Source: Qipengyuania sp. HL-TH1
GTDB lineage: Bacteria > Pseudomonadota > Alphaproteobacteria > Sphingomonadales > Sphingomonadaceae
DNA length: 64,000 nucleotides
NCBI RefSeq assembly: GCF_036365825.1
Contig: NZ_CP142675.1
Span: 2,984,501 to 3,048,500, forward strand
Direction of reading: 5' to 3'
Part shown: positions 17,330 through 25,166 of the stretch, in pieces
How positions within the stretch are numbered: the first letter of the stretch is position 1
How the letters are laid out: each line of letters begins with the position of its first letter
Notes under the pieces: model-generated
The model's database searches: none
The model's input: the letters and a program-made list of their open reading frames with translations, nothing else
Told to the model about the DNA's origin: nothing
Position numbers and translations under genes: made by a program

Positions 17330-18460
17330 CCCGAGCATTGCGCGTTTCTCCGCGGTGCTCAGGAAGTCGGCGCTGCTGACCTGCGCCCACAACCGCTCGC
17401 GGTCTTCGGCAAGCGCGGGGACGCGGTCGAGATCGACGCTAGCGCCATCGGCGAACCAGTCGCTCAGCCCCTCGTGCAGCCCATCGAGGATCTTGCCCGC
17501 CAGCGGCAGCAGCGTGAGGCGCCACAGCGCGCGGTTGGCCTCGCGGTAATTGGCATAGGTGTTGTCGCCCGGCAGGCCGAGCAGCATCGGCGGCACGCCG
17601 AAGGCCAACGCAATGTCGCGCGCGGCCGCGGCCTTCAGCGTGGCGAAATCCATATCGGCGGGGCTGAGGCTCATCGCCTTCCAGTCGAGCCCGCCCTCGA
17701 GCAGCATCGGCCGCCCCGCATTGCCATGCCCCTGGAAGGCCGCCTGCAATTCGCTCTTCAGCCGGTCGAACTGTTCGGCGCTCAGCGCGCCGCCGTCTTC
17801 ACCGGCATAGACCAGCGCGCCGCTGGGCCGCGCCGCATTGGCGAGCAGCGCGCGGTTCCATTCGCTCGCCGCATTGTGCACCGCCACCGCGGGGGCGGCA
17901 GCGGCCAGACAGCCCGCGCCATAATGGTCGTCGGTCGGGTGGAAGCCGCGCAGGTGGATGATGTTGGGCCAGCCGTGCTCGTCCTCCAGCGCGATCGTCA
18001 GCGTGCGATCGGCGAGCACATAGCGATAGGCGGTCGGCCAGCCGTCCTCGCCCGCGACCACCTGCACGCGCTCGGGCCGGAGCGGGAACAGCTCGACCGG
18101 CACGCCCGCGCCATCGCGGATCAGCTGGACATAGGCATTGCCATGGAGCGCGAGCTGCGCGGCGAGCACTTCGAGCAGCGGCTGCGAACCGCAGGACCGG
18201 GCGAGCAGCCCCGCCAGTCGGTCGTCCTCGCAGGCGACCGGCGCACTGCCGACCCCCTCGGCGACGATCCGCACGCTGCGCTGCGCGACCGGATTGGCGA
18301 GATCGGCCTCGGCCACCTCGCGCGCATAATCGAAGGGACTGCGCCCCAGCGGCCCGCCATCGAAAGCGGCCGCCCCGGGGCTGATGAAGCCGCGCGCAAC
18401 CGGCACGCGCGATCCGCCCCCGCCCTTGAAGGCGGAGACGAGACTGGTGAGGAAGGACAT
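17315..18460 (-). CDS. GTA portal protein (gp3), HK97 family
   Basis: 381 residues. It forms the DNA gate ring of the head. Conserved portal features are NPVAQRSVRIVAEGVGSAP, HGNAYVQLIRDGAGVPVELFPLRPERV, DHYGAGCLAAAAPAV and GVPPMLLGLPGDNTYANYREANRALW. Its start is separated from the terminase gene by about 540 bases that contain the oppositely oriented GIY-YIG gene, so its transcription may depend on read-through or on a separate promoter that is not evident. Confidence 0.93.
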   Translation of the reverse strand: MSFLTSLVSAFKGGGGSRVPVARGFISPGAAAFDGGPLGRSPFDYAREVAEADLANPVAQRSVRIVAEGVGSAPVACEDDRLAGLLARSCGSQPLLEVLAAQLALHGNAYVQLIRDGAGVPVELFPLRPERVQVVAGEDGWPTAYRYVLADRTLTIALEDEHGWPNIIHLRGFHPTDDHYGAGCLAAAAPAVAVHNAASEWNRALLANAARPSGALVYAGEDGGALSAEQFDRLKSELQAAFQGHGNAGRPMLLEGGLDWKAMSLSPADMDFATLKAAAARDIALAFGVPPMLLGLPGDNTYANYREANRALWRLTLLPLAGKILDGLHEGLSDWFADGASVDLDRVPALAEDRERLWAQVSSADFLSTAEKRAMLGLERP

Positions 18461-18544
18461 GGATTTCTCCAGCTGAAATGTCGGTGGGAAGCACGGGCCC
18501 GGACCGGGGGCCGGGGTAACGGGAATTCAGGAACCTGCTCTTCT

Positions 18545-18586
18545 ATTCGTCGGCCCGGGCTTGACCCGGGCCGGTGCTGCCTTCTT
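18545..18586 (+). repeat. REP-like palindrome, copy 1 (left of GIY-YIG gene)
   Basis: The core GGCCCGGG-CTTGA-CCCGGGCC (18552-18572) is a perfect 8-bp stem with a 5-base loop, inside a longer conserved context starting ATTCGTCGG and ending GTGCTGCCTTCT. It is the same sequence family and orientation as 18959-18999. It lies directly before the start of the GIY-YIG gene. Confidence 0.8.
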
Positions 18587-18596
18587 GAATGGCTAC

Positions 18597-18896
18597 ATGG
18601 ATTGCGAACCGCTCGGTGGCTGGGTTTACATCATGGCCAACCGCTATCGCGGCGCACTCTATGTCGGCGTGACGAGCGCGCTTGCTACCCGCGTCAGTCA
18701 GCACCGCGAGGGCACCGGTTCGGATTATTGCGCCCGACGCAGCCTGACCCGGCTGGTCTGGGCGGAGCGCGGCGACACGATCGAAGACTGCATCGCGCAT
18801 GAGAAGCGCCTGAAGCGCTGGCGCCGGGAATGGAAATTCGCGCTGATCGAAAAGGCGAATCCGGATTGGGACGACCTCTACGACGTCATTCTTTGA
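18597..18896 (+). CDS. GIY-YIG nuclease-domain protein inserted in the GTA cluster
   Basis: 99 residues from ATG 18597 (MDCEPLGGWVYIM). It has a single GIY-YIG domain of the small UvrC-N/YhbQ-like type: VYIMANRYRGALYVGVT, then the catalytic arginine region RVSQHREGTG, and EKRLKRWRREWKFALIE with the catalytic glutamate. The C-terminus NPDWDDL is typical of the free-standing alphaproteobacterial family. It is on the strand opposite to all surrounding GTA genes and bracketed by palindromic repeats, which suggests it arrived as a unit. Possible roles include repeat-linked mobility or repair; none is proved. Confidence 0.88.
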   Translation: MDCEPLGGWVYIMANRYRGALYVGVTSALATRVSQHREGTGSDYCARRSLTRLVWAERGDTIEDCIAHEKRLKRWRREWKFALIEKANPDWDDLYDVIL

Positions 18897-18897
18897 C

Positions 18898-18999
18898 GAT
18901 GAGAAGCACCAGCCCCGGATCAGGTCCGGGGCGACGGCGAGGGTGTACCCATCCCGTCATTCGTCGGCCCGGACCTGATCCGGGCCAGTGCTGCTTCTC
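18898..18999. repeat. inverted pair of REP-like palindromes (copies 2 and 3)
   Basis: Two hairpins, GCCCCGGA-TCAGG-TCCGGGGC (18912-18932) and GGCCCGGA-CCTGA-TCCGGGCC (18966-18986), have reverse-complementary loops and flanks (ATGAGAAGCA... versus ...TGCTTCTCAT). They form one larger inverted repeat between the GIY-YIG stop and the terminase stop. Confidence 0.8.
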
Positions 19000-20331
19000 A
19001 TATCTGCCAAACCCGCGGCTCCTGACGCCGACCCAGCATCAATTCGCTCAGCGCCCACACCAGCGCATCGGCGCGATCGGGTGACCTGCCCGGACCTTCA
19101 TAACCGCCACCCACCATCAATCCGCACAGCTGGTCTTCGATCTGCGCGAACAGTCCCGTGTGCCGCACCCGGCCCGCTTCGTAGAGCGCGGCGACGGGTT
19201 CGGCGCGCGCAACTTTGCCTCTGGAGGCGTGGACCAGCTTGAGCGGCAGCGCGAGACCGGCGGCGCGCAGCACGCTGGCGACCATCTGCCCGCCCTGATT
19301 GGCCTCGGCCACCACGCGGTCGGCATTCCAGCCGCGTGCGGCTTCGGCCACCGCGCGCGCCCAGCGTTCGGGGCTGGCCTTCGCGACCGAGCAATCGGCG
19401 AGCACTTGCGCGATGCCGCCTGCATCCAGCCCGCAGACCACGATGCCGCACTCGTCGCCGCGGTCGCTGGCGGGCGGATCGACCCCGACCACCACGCGCT
19501 GAAGCGGATCGCCGGCCCGGTCGTCGCGGCAGGCTTCGAGCAGCGCCCGCGTCCACAGTGCGCCTTCGACATCTTCGAGTAGCACACCGTCGAGCTCCTG
19601 CCGCCCCAGCGCGGTATGGCCATAGCGCTCACGAATCGTGGCGACGAAATGCGGCGGCAGATTGGCCGCGTTTTCATAGGTCGTCCCGCGGCTGATATGC
19701 GCCAGCCCGCGGGTTTCCTCGCCCACCAGCCGCCGTACCAGAGCGGTGGCGCGCGGAGTGGTGGTGGCCACCACCTTGGGGTGCAGGCCCAGCCGCAGCC
19801 CCATCGCCAGATTGTCCCATGCCGCTTCGGCCTTGCCCGACACCCCCGGCCATTTGCCGATCTCGTCGCACCAGGCATGGCTGTGCTGCGGGCCGCGCAG
19901 GCTTTCGGGCTCGGCGGCCGAATAGAGAAAGGCCATCGCCCCATTGGGCCAGGTCAGCCGCTTGAGCGAGGGTTCGTAGAACGGCCGGTAGTTCGGCGGA
20001 CAGATCGCCAGCACCCCGCTTTCGCCTTCGACCATCACGCTGCGCGCTTCGCCAAGCGAGGCGGCAACCAGCGCGATCCGCGCATCGGGATCGAGGATGG
20101 CGGATTCGCGCACCCATTCGGCGCCGGTGCGGGTCTTGCCGAAGCCGCGCCCGGCGCAGATCACCCAGCAATTCCAGGCGCCGCGCGGCGCGCGGACTGT
20201 GCCTCGCGCCGCCAGAGCGGCCAGTCATGCCGGATCAGCGTACGTTCGCGCTCCTCCAGCTGCGCTATGAGCCCGGTCTTGGTCCGGTCGTCCTGTTTGC
20301 GCAGCCAGTCGAGAAACCCGTCACCCAGCAT
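18998..20331 (-). CDS. GTA terminase large subunit (gp2), apparently frameshifted
   Basis: The packaging motor. From 20164 downwards one frame encodes the ATPase/nuclease body: Walker A AGRGFGKTRTG, Walker B HAWCDEIGKW, and nuclease aspartates in VGVDPPAS and SPDRADALVWAL. The expected N-terminal segment (LGDGFLDWLRKQ...RHDWPLWRREAQ) is present, but in another frame that starts at ATG 20331 and stops at 20161. The body frame is open only back to about 20224, where it reads PRGAWNCWVIC, the usual sequence just before Walker A. The span of 1334 bases is one short of a multiple of three, as expected for a one-base loss. Otherwise the gene would have to start at GTG 20164, without the conserved lead-in. 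Confidence 0.85.
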
Positions 20332-20830
20332 CGGCGGGGTCAACCGGATCGGTTTCGTCCTCGGCCAGCGCCGCCTGCAACGCCAATTCGTTCTGGCGCA
20401 TGGCTTCCAGCTTGGCGTTGAGCGAGGCGAGCACGCTGGCCTCGTCCGAATTTTCGAGCTGGGTCCGCTCGCGCGCCACCGTCTCGCGGTGCAGCGTCAG
20501 CAGGCGCAGCGCATTGGCGATGTCGAATCTGGGCCCATCGGCGGGCACGCCTTCGCGCAGGCGCCGCAGCGTTTCGAGTTCAAGATGCTCATATCCTTCG
20601 AGCAGCGCGGCATACCATTTGCGCGCGAATGCAGCATCCTCGCGGCGCACCTTGTAGGCGCGGGCGGGGTTCACTCCGGCAAAGTCAGCGGCGGCGGTCA
20701 CATTGGACGTCTCGGCCAGATGGTCGAGAAAGAAACCGCGCCAGTGGCGGTCGAGCTTGCCGTTTTCGCCGCGCCGATAGGCGGCGGCGATCTTGGTCCG
20801 CTTGGTGCGGACCTTGGCCGCCTTCGGCAT
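20321..20830 (-). CDS. GTA small terminase-like protein (gp1)
   Basis: 169 residues starting MPKAAKVRTKRTK after an excellent ribosome site (GGAGGAACTC). A basic N-terminus is followed by a helix-turn-helix-like part (ETSNVTAAADFAGVNPARAYKVRREDAAFA) and a long charged helical C-terminus, as in small terminases. It sits first in the cluster, immediately upstream of the large terminase, and overlaps the latter's N-terminal frame by 11 bases. It should recognise DNA and stimulate the motor. GTA small subunits package without sequence specificity (established for R. capsulatus). Confidence 0.78.
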   Translation of the reverse strand: MPKAAKVRTKRTKIAAAYRRGENGKLDRHWRGFFLDHLAETSNVTAAADFAGVNPARAYKVRREDAAFARKWYAALLEGYEHLELETLRRLREGVPADGPRFDIANALRLLTLHRETVARERTQLENSDEASVLASLNAKLEAMRQNELALQAALAEDETDPVDPADAG

Positions 20831-20858
20831 GATGAGTTCCTCCGATTGGGCGCAGCGC

Positions 20859-20893
20859 AAAACGACAAGGGGCGGCCCGTCGAAGGCCGCCCC
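20859..20893 (-). terminator. terminator-like hairpin in the GTA leader (possible attenuator)
   Basis: Minus-strand stem GGGGCGGCC/GGCCGCCCC (9 bp, loop of 7) followed by TTGTCGTTTT. It lies between the predicted GTA promoter and the first GTA gene, where a terminator has no upstream gene to end. It could limit basal expression of the cluster. Confidence 0.65.
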
Positions 20894-20939
20894 GTTCCGG
20901 CCCGCTGGCCGGTGAATCACACTATCGCGATGTTCCTTG

Positions 20940-20968
20940 TATGTACCCAAACAGCGTGACGATGTCAA
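20940..20968 (-). promoter_or_regulatory. predicted promoter of the GTA cluster
   Basis: Minus-strand TTGACA and TACATA are separated by 17 bases, about 110 bases upstream of the first GTA start codon. The DedA-like gene runs divergently on the other side. Both hexamers are close to the consensus. Confidence 0.6.
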
Positions 20969-21067
20969 TAGAAAAGAACCAAATAGGTTATTCGGTCGCG
21001 CTTGCCTACGCTGCGGAGCTCGCCTAATCCCGCCGCATCACGCGATGCCAGGGATTCCCCCAATACC

Positions 21068-21721
21068 ATGATCATGAAACCGCTGCGCGGGTTGTACAAT
21101 TGGACCATGGCCAAGGCCTCGCACCCGCATGCGGTGTGGTGGCTGGCGCTGTTCAGCTTCGTCGAATCCTCCTTTTTCCCGATCCCGCCGCACCCGCTGC
21201 TCGGACTGATGTGCCTCGCCGAACCGAAAAAGGCGGTGAAGTTCGCGCTGGTCTGCACGCTGGCATCGGTCGCGGGCGCGCTGCTCGGCTATGCGATCGG
21301 CTGGGGGCTGTACGACACGGTGGGCGTCTGGCTGATCGGCGCGCTGGGGCTGGCCGAGGCATTCCCGATCGCCGCCTGCCATCTGCGCGAATATGATTTC
21401 GAAGCGATCCTGATTGCGGGCGCGACGCCCGTACCGTTCAAGCTGCTGACGATCACTGCCGGTTTCATCGGCATGAACCTCGTCACCTTCGTGCTCGCCA
21501 GCCTGTTTGCCCGCGCGCTGATCTTCATGACCGTGGGCATTCTGTTCCGCGTGTTCGGCGCGCCGATCAAACGCGTGATCGACGAATATCTCGGCACGGT
21601 GACCACGATCTTCGTGCTGCTGGTGGTCGGCGGCGTGATCGCGCTGACGCAGCTGGGCGGAGGCGAAGGCGAAGACGGCGGACCCTGCGCGCAGGCGACC
21701 GAGGTGGTCCCGGCCGCCTGA
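21068..21721 (+). CDS. YqaA/DedA-like membrane protein (VTT domain)
   Basis: About 217 residues with several membrane segments. The start KPLRGLYNWTMAKASHPHAVWWLALFSFVESSFFPIPPHPLLGLMCL is typical of the YqaA subgroup of DedA/SNARE-associated (VTT) proteins, and the central GATPVPFKLLTITAGFIGM is their conserved glycine-rich re-entrant motif. Family members are involved in membrane homeostasis and lipid flipping. ATG 21068 or 21074 fits the family start; an earlier GTG-type start would add an unlikely polar leader. It is divergent from the GTA cluster. Confidence 0.85.
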   Translation: MIMKPLRGLYNWTMAKASHPHAVWWLALFSFVESSFFPIPPHPLLGLMCLAEPKKAVKFALVCTLASVAGALLGYAIGWGLYDTVGVWLIGALGLAEAFPIAACHLREYDFEAILIAGATPVPFKLLTITAGFIGMNLVTFVLASLFARALIFMTVGILFRVFGAPIKRVIDEYLGTVTTIFVLLVVGGVIALTQLGGGEGEDGGPCAQATEVVPAA

Positions 21722-21733
21722 GCACGTTGCCGG

Positions 21734-22165
21734 TCAGCCCTCGAAGGCGGTTTCCAGCGTAATTTCGGCGTTGAGCAGCTTCGAGATCGGGCAGGTGGCC
21801 TTGGCATCGGCCGCCAGTTCCTCGAATTTCGCTTGGTCGAGCCCGGGGACCTTGGCCTTGGTCGACAGGGCAGAGCGGGTGACGGCGAAACCATCATCGC
21901 CCTTTTCCAGCGTCACCTTGGCCTCGGTTTCGACCGAACCGTCTGTATGGCCGGCCTCGGCCAGCTTGAACGACAGCGCCATGGTGAAGCAGCTGGCATG
22001 CGCCGCCGCGATCAGCTCTTCGGGATTGGTACCCGCCGCATCCTCGAACCGGGTCTGGAAGCCATAGGGCTGGTCTTTCAGCGCGCCCGATTGCGTGCTG
22101 ACATGCCCCTTGCCGTCCTTGCCCAGCCCCTCGTAGCGCGCGCTGCCTGAATTGGTCGTCTTCAT
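21734..22165 (-). CDS. osmC: OsmC-family peroxiredoxin
   Basis: 143 residues. It reduces organic hydroperoxides using two cysteines, seen in AHASCFTMALS and KATCPISKLL, the two hallmarks of OsmC proteins. TNPEELIAAAHA is also conserved. Translation is probably controlled by an unusual hairpin: the ribosome site lies in the loop and the ATG in the stem (22163-22188). Convergent with the DedA-like gene. Supplied reductant is unknown. Confidence 0.93.
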   Translation of the reverse strand: MKTTNSGSARYEGLGKDGKGHVSTQSGALKDQPYGFQTRFEDAAGTNPEELIAAAHASCFTMALSFKLAEAGHTDGSVETEAKVTLEKGDDGFAVTRSALSTKAKVPGLDQAKFEELAADAKATCPISKLLNAEITLETAFEG

Positions 22166-22188
22166 GGTGGAATCTCCTTTCCACCATG
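22163..22188 (-). promoter_or_regulatory. hairpin presenting the osmC ribosome site in its loop
   Basis: Perfect 10-bp inverted repeat (CATGGTGGAA / TTCCACCATG) with a 6-base loop that reads AGGAGA on the mRNA. The start AUG is the 3' end of the stem. It could act as a translation switch or temperature sensor for the OsmC gene. Confidence 0.6.
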
Positions 22189-22218
22189 GGACGCCTCATC
22201 GGGTCAGTTCGTTCCGGA

Positions 22219-23469
22219 TCAGATGATCCCGACCTGCTTGCCCGCGGCTTCGAAGATCGAGAGGATCTCGCTGACCTCGGCTTCGCTATGCTCGGCACAG
22301 AGCGAGCAGCGCAGCAGGGTCATGTTCGCCGGGGTCGCGGGGGGACGGGCGAGATTGACGTAGAGACCGCCCTTGATCAGCGCCTCCCACATGGCCGCGC
22401 CCTTTTCGAGGTCGGGCATGATCACCGCGATGATCGCGCTTTGCGGTTCCTCGGTGCCGAGCTGGAAACCGAGCTCCTTGAGCCCCTTGTGCAGCGTCTT
22501 GGAATTTTCCCACAGATGCGCGCGCTTGTTCGATCCGTGCATCAGCTTGCGGATCGAGACACAGGCGGTCGCCACCACGCTCGGCGGGAGCGAGGCGGTA
22601 AAGACATAGGGCCGGCAGACCAGCCGCATAATTTCGAACTTGGGGTGGTTGGAAACGCAGAAGCCGCCCACCGTGCCCACGCTCTTGGAAAACGTGCCGA
22701 TAACGAAATCGACATCGTCGAGCACGCCGGCCTGTTCGACCACGCCGCGCCCGTTCTCGCCGATGAAGCCCATCGAATGCGCCTCGTCGACCAGCACCAT
22801 GGCGCCGTACTTCTTGGCGACCGCGACCATTTCCTTGAGCGGGGCGATATCGCCAAGCATCGAATAGACGCCTTCCAGCACCACCAGCTTGCCCGCGCCT
22901 TCGGGAACGCGGCGCAGGCGCTTTTCCATCGCCTCGATATCGTTGTGCTTGAACGGCACCACTTCGGCATTGCCCATCGCGCAGCCGTCCCAGATGCTGG
23001 CGTGGCTGTCGATGTCGAGGATGATGTAATCGCCCTTGCCGGCGATCGTCGAGATGATCCCGAGATTGGCCTGGTAGCCGGTCGAGAAGACCATCGCGTG
23101 ATCCATGGCATAGAAGTCCATGAGCGCTTGCTCGACTTCCTTATGACCTTGGTACGTCCCATTAAGAACGCGGCTGCCGGTCGTCCCGCTGCCGAAATCG
23201 GCGAGCGCCTGCTTGCCCGCCTCGACCACGTCGGGGTCGAAGGTCATGCCCATGTAATTGTAAGTGCCGAGCAGGATCGTCTCGCGCCCGTTGCAGATCG
23301 CGCGGGTCGGCGAGAGCACCTTCTCCATTACCAGGTTGAACGGATCTTCCTGTCCGGCCGACAACAGCCCCTCGCGCAGCGCGATGATGTCGTCGAACTT
23401 GGAGAAGAGGTCCTTGCCCTCTCCCTCGAGCGCCTGCGGCTTGTCGGGTTGCGAAATGCCCTCGCTCAT
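22219..23469 (-). CDS. spt: serine palmitoyltransferase
   Basis: PLP enzyme of the alpha-oxoamine synthase family that condenses L-serine with an acyl thioester, the first step of sphingolipid synthesis; 416 residues. Key parts: LGTYNYMGM, SGTTGSRVLNGTY, HASIWDGC, VDEAHSMGFIGENGRG, and the PLP lysine in GTFSKSVGTVGG. The acyl carrier protein gene directly upstream shares one base with the start, which suggests that acyl-ACP is the substrate donor, as proposed for Caulobacter-type SPT. This fits the glycosphingolipid outer membranes of sphingomonads. The MSEGIS start is chosen because the longer frame only shadows the ACP gene. Confidence 0.93.
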   Translation of the reverse strand: MSEGISQPDKPQALEGEGKDLFSKFDDIIALREGLLSAGQEDPFNLVMEKVLSPTRAICNGRETILLGTYNYMGMTFDPDVVEAGKQALADFGSGTTGSRVLNGTYQGHKEVEQALMDFYAMDHAMVFSTGYQANLGIISTIAGKGDYIILDIDSHASIWDGCAMGNAEVVPFKHNDIEAMEKRLRRVPEGAGKLVVLEGVYSMLGDIAPLKEMVAVAKKYGAMVLVDEAHSMGFIGENGRGVVEQAGVLDDVDFVIGTFSKSVGTVGGFCVSNHPKFEIMRLVCRPYVFTASLPPSVVATACVSIRKLMHGSNKRAHLWENSKTLHKGLKELGFQLGTEEPQSAIIAVIMPDLEKGAAMWEALIKGGLYVNLARPPATPANMTLLRCSLCAEHSEAEVSEILSIFEAAGKQVGII

Positions 23470-23711
23470 CAGTCGGCCTGCAACCGGGTGACGGTATCGA
23501 CCAGCTGGCCGTAGGTTTCGATCTCGGCCTGCTGGTTCATCGAGATGATGATGTCGAACTCGTCCTCGATGGCGGCGACGAAATCCATCACGGTCAGGCT
23601 GTCGAATTCCAGATCGGTGGCGAAAGTGGTCGCTTCGGTGATCTCCACACCCTTCTTGTTGAAGGGTTCGGCCAGTTCGCGGATCTTGGCGTCGACTGTG
23701 GCTCGGTCCAT
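23469..23711 (-). CDS. acyl carrier protein dedicated to sphingolipid synthesis
   Basis: 80 residues from ATG 23711. It carries the phosphopantetheine serine in EFDSLTVMDFVAAIEDEF, the standard DSL motif, with an acidic helix II. Its stop overlaps the spt start (shared base). It resembles the special ACPs beside spt in Caulobacter and Zymomonas rather than fatty-acid AcpP. It would deliver the acyl chain to SPT. Confidence 0.9.
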   Translation of the reverse strand: MDRATVDAKIRELAEPFNKKGVEITEATTFATDLEFDSLTVMDFVAAIEDEFDIIISMNQQAEIETYGQLVDTVTRLQAD

Positions 23712-23872
23712 GGCGGGGGTTTCCAATCCTTGTGGTGCGCGCACCCGCTACCAGGGCAGCGCGCGAATGATTGCCGCGGGCAAAGCGGCTTGTGGCGGTC
23801 CTTGTCAAGCGCAGGCCGCAATGGCAAGCTTGGGAAAAAGTCGCAATCGTCTGTTCGAACAGGGGAAAACGG

Positions 23873-24466
23873 ATGAGCGATACAGCAAGCGCAAAACCGG
23901 CATCGGCGGAAGGTCCCGCCGTGGAAGATGGCCGCCCGCCGGATTCGGTCCGGGCGAAGCGCGAGACGACCTATTCCAACCATGCGATCCACCTGATGCG
24001 CACCGCGCAGATGAGCACGCTCAAGCTGTCGCAAATGGCCGACCAGAAGGCCTCGATCCTGCTCGGCGCGACCTTCCTCGTCTTCTCGCTTTCGGTGAGC
24101 CGCGCGCTGACCGGGGAGATGCCGGTCTCGTTGATGATCCTGGCCAGCTTCAGCTTTGCCAGTTCGCTGTGCGCGGTGATGGCGGTGCTGCCCAAGGTCG
24201 GGCGGCCCGATGGTCCGGTGAAGAACCGCAATCTGATCTTCTTCGGCCACTACACCTGGATGGACGAGGATGAATGGACCGAGGAATTGCTCGCCCGGCT
24301 CGAAACCGACCGCACTGTGTTCGAGACGATGGCGCATGACATGTACCAGAACGGCCAGGTGCTGGCGGGGAAGAAATACCGCTTCCTCGCGCTGGCCTAC
24401 AAGGTGTTCATGACCGGACTGTTCGTGACGCTGGCGGTGTTCGGTATCGAAATGGCGATCAGCTAG
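23873..24466 (+). CDS. Pycsar-effector-like transmembrane protein (PycTM/DUF5706-like), orphan
   Basis: 197 residues. HLMRTAQMSTLKLSQMADQKASILLGATFLVFSLSVSRAL resembles the ADxKAxILL first-helix motif of PycTM/DUF5706 membrane effectors. It is followed by a second hydrophobic stretch (LMILASFSFASSLCAVMAV), a cytoplasmic segment and a C-terminal third membrane helix after GKKYRFLALAYKVF. PycTM proteins open membrane pores when bound by cyclic CMP or UMP in phage defence. No pyrimidine cyclase is adjacent (neighbours are acp/spt and divK), so this copy may serve another role. Good ribosome site AGGGGAAAA. The last 4 bases overlap the divK stop. Confidence 0.68.
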   Translation: MSDTASAKPASAEGPAVEDGRPPDSVRAKRETTYSNHAIHLMRTAQMSTLKLSQMADQKASILLGATFLVFSLSVSRALTGEMPVSLMILASFSFASSLCAVMAVLPKVGRPDGPVKNRNLIFFGHYTWMDEDEWTEELLARLETDRTVFETMAHDMYQNGQVLAGKKYRFLALAYKVFMTGLFVTLAVFGIEMAIS

Positions 24467-24831
24467 TCGGGCAGCAGCGCGCGGACAGCGGTCATGAAGG
24501 GGCCGATCGACACCGGCTTGGCGAGATAGTCCGCCGCGCCCGCGTCGCGGATGCGCTCCTCGTCGCCCTTGCCGGCATAGGCTGTCACCGCAAGGACCGG
24601 CACTTCGCCGAGCGTGCTTTCCCGTTTGAGCTGCGCGATCAGGTCGATCCCGCTGATATTGGGCAGCTGGATGTCCATGATCACCAGATCGGGCCCGAAG
24701 CGCTTGGCGGTGGCGAGCACGTTCTGTCCATCGGACACGGGCACCACCTCGTAGCCGTTGGCCTTCAACACGTCACAGAACAGCTTACGATTGAGATCGT
24801 TGTCCTCGACAACGAGGATTCTCTTTGCCAC
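24463..24831 (-). CDS. divK: single-domain response regulator DivK
   Basis: 122 residues from a GTG start (AKRILVVEDNDLNRKLF). It is a receiver domain only, with acidic pocket ED, the phosphoacceptor aspartate in VIMDIQLPNISG, threonine in VTAYA and lysine in AKP. The close match to Caulobacter DivK (GDEERIRDAGAADYLAKPVS) and the divergent DUF3572 neighbour support the call. It controls cell-cycle kinases DivJ/PleC/DivL in alphaproteobacteria. Confidence 0.9.
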   Translation of the reverse strand: MAKRILVVEDNDLNRKLFCDVLKANGYEVVPVSDGQNVLATAKRFGPDLVIMDIQLPNISGIDLIAQLKRESTLGEVPVLAVTAYAGKGDEERIRDAGAADYLAKPVSIGPFMTAVRALLPD

Positions 24832-24845
24832 TTGGCCTGACCTCC

Positions 24846-25166
24846 ATGCAATGCGCGTGGCCTTATGCAAAAGCGGGAGCGCTGACAATTATTCGCGAAC
24901 CAAAAGGCAGTGATGCGCGGGCACCCGAGGTATTGGCCCTCGAAGCGCTCGGCTGGGCGCTGGCCGACGACAAGCGTGCGGAGCGGCTGCTGTCGCTGAC
25001 CGGCCTCACGCCCGACCACTTGCGGAACGGGTTGAGCGACCGCGGCGTTCAGGCAGCAGTGCTCGATTTTCTCGCCAATCACGAACCCGACCTGGTCCTT
25101 GCCGCGGACGCGCTGGGGACCACACCCGAAACGCTGGTCGCCGCCGCGCGGGAGTTGAACGCATGA
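24846..25166 (+). CDS. DUF3572-family protein
   Basis: About 106 residues, all-helical. It has EVLALEALGWALADDKRAERLLSLTGLTPDHLRNGLSDRGVQAAVLDFLANHEPDLV, the conserved DUF3572 core, which is usually found beside divK. The start is uncertain: ATG 24846 leaves only 14 bases to divK, and a TTG at 24933 would retain the conserved core. Function unknown. Its stop overlaps the next gene's ATG by 4 bases. Confidence 0.8.
   Translation: MQCAWPYAKAGALTIIREPKGSDARAPEVLALEALGWALADDKRAERLLSLTGLTPDHLRNGLSDRGVQAAVLDFLANHEPDLVLAADALGTTPETLVAAARELNA

Noticed and set aside
22186..23514. Long plus-strand open frame (about 442 codons)
   Set aside because: Antisense of spt, whose conserved PLP motifs are on the minus strand.
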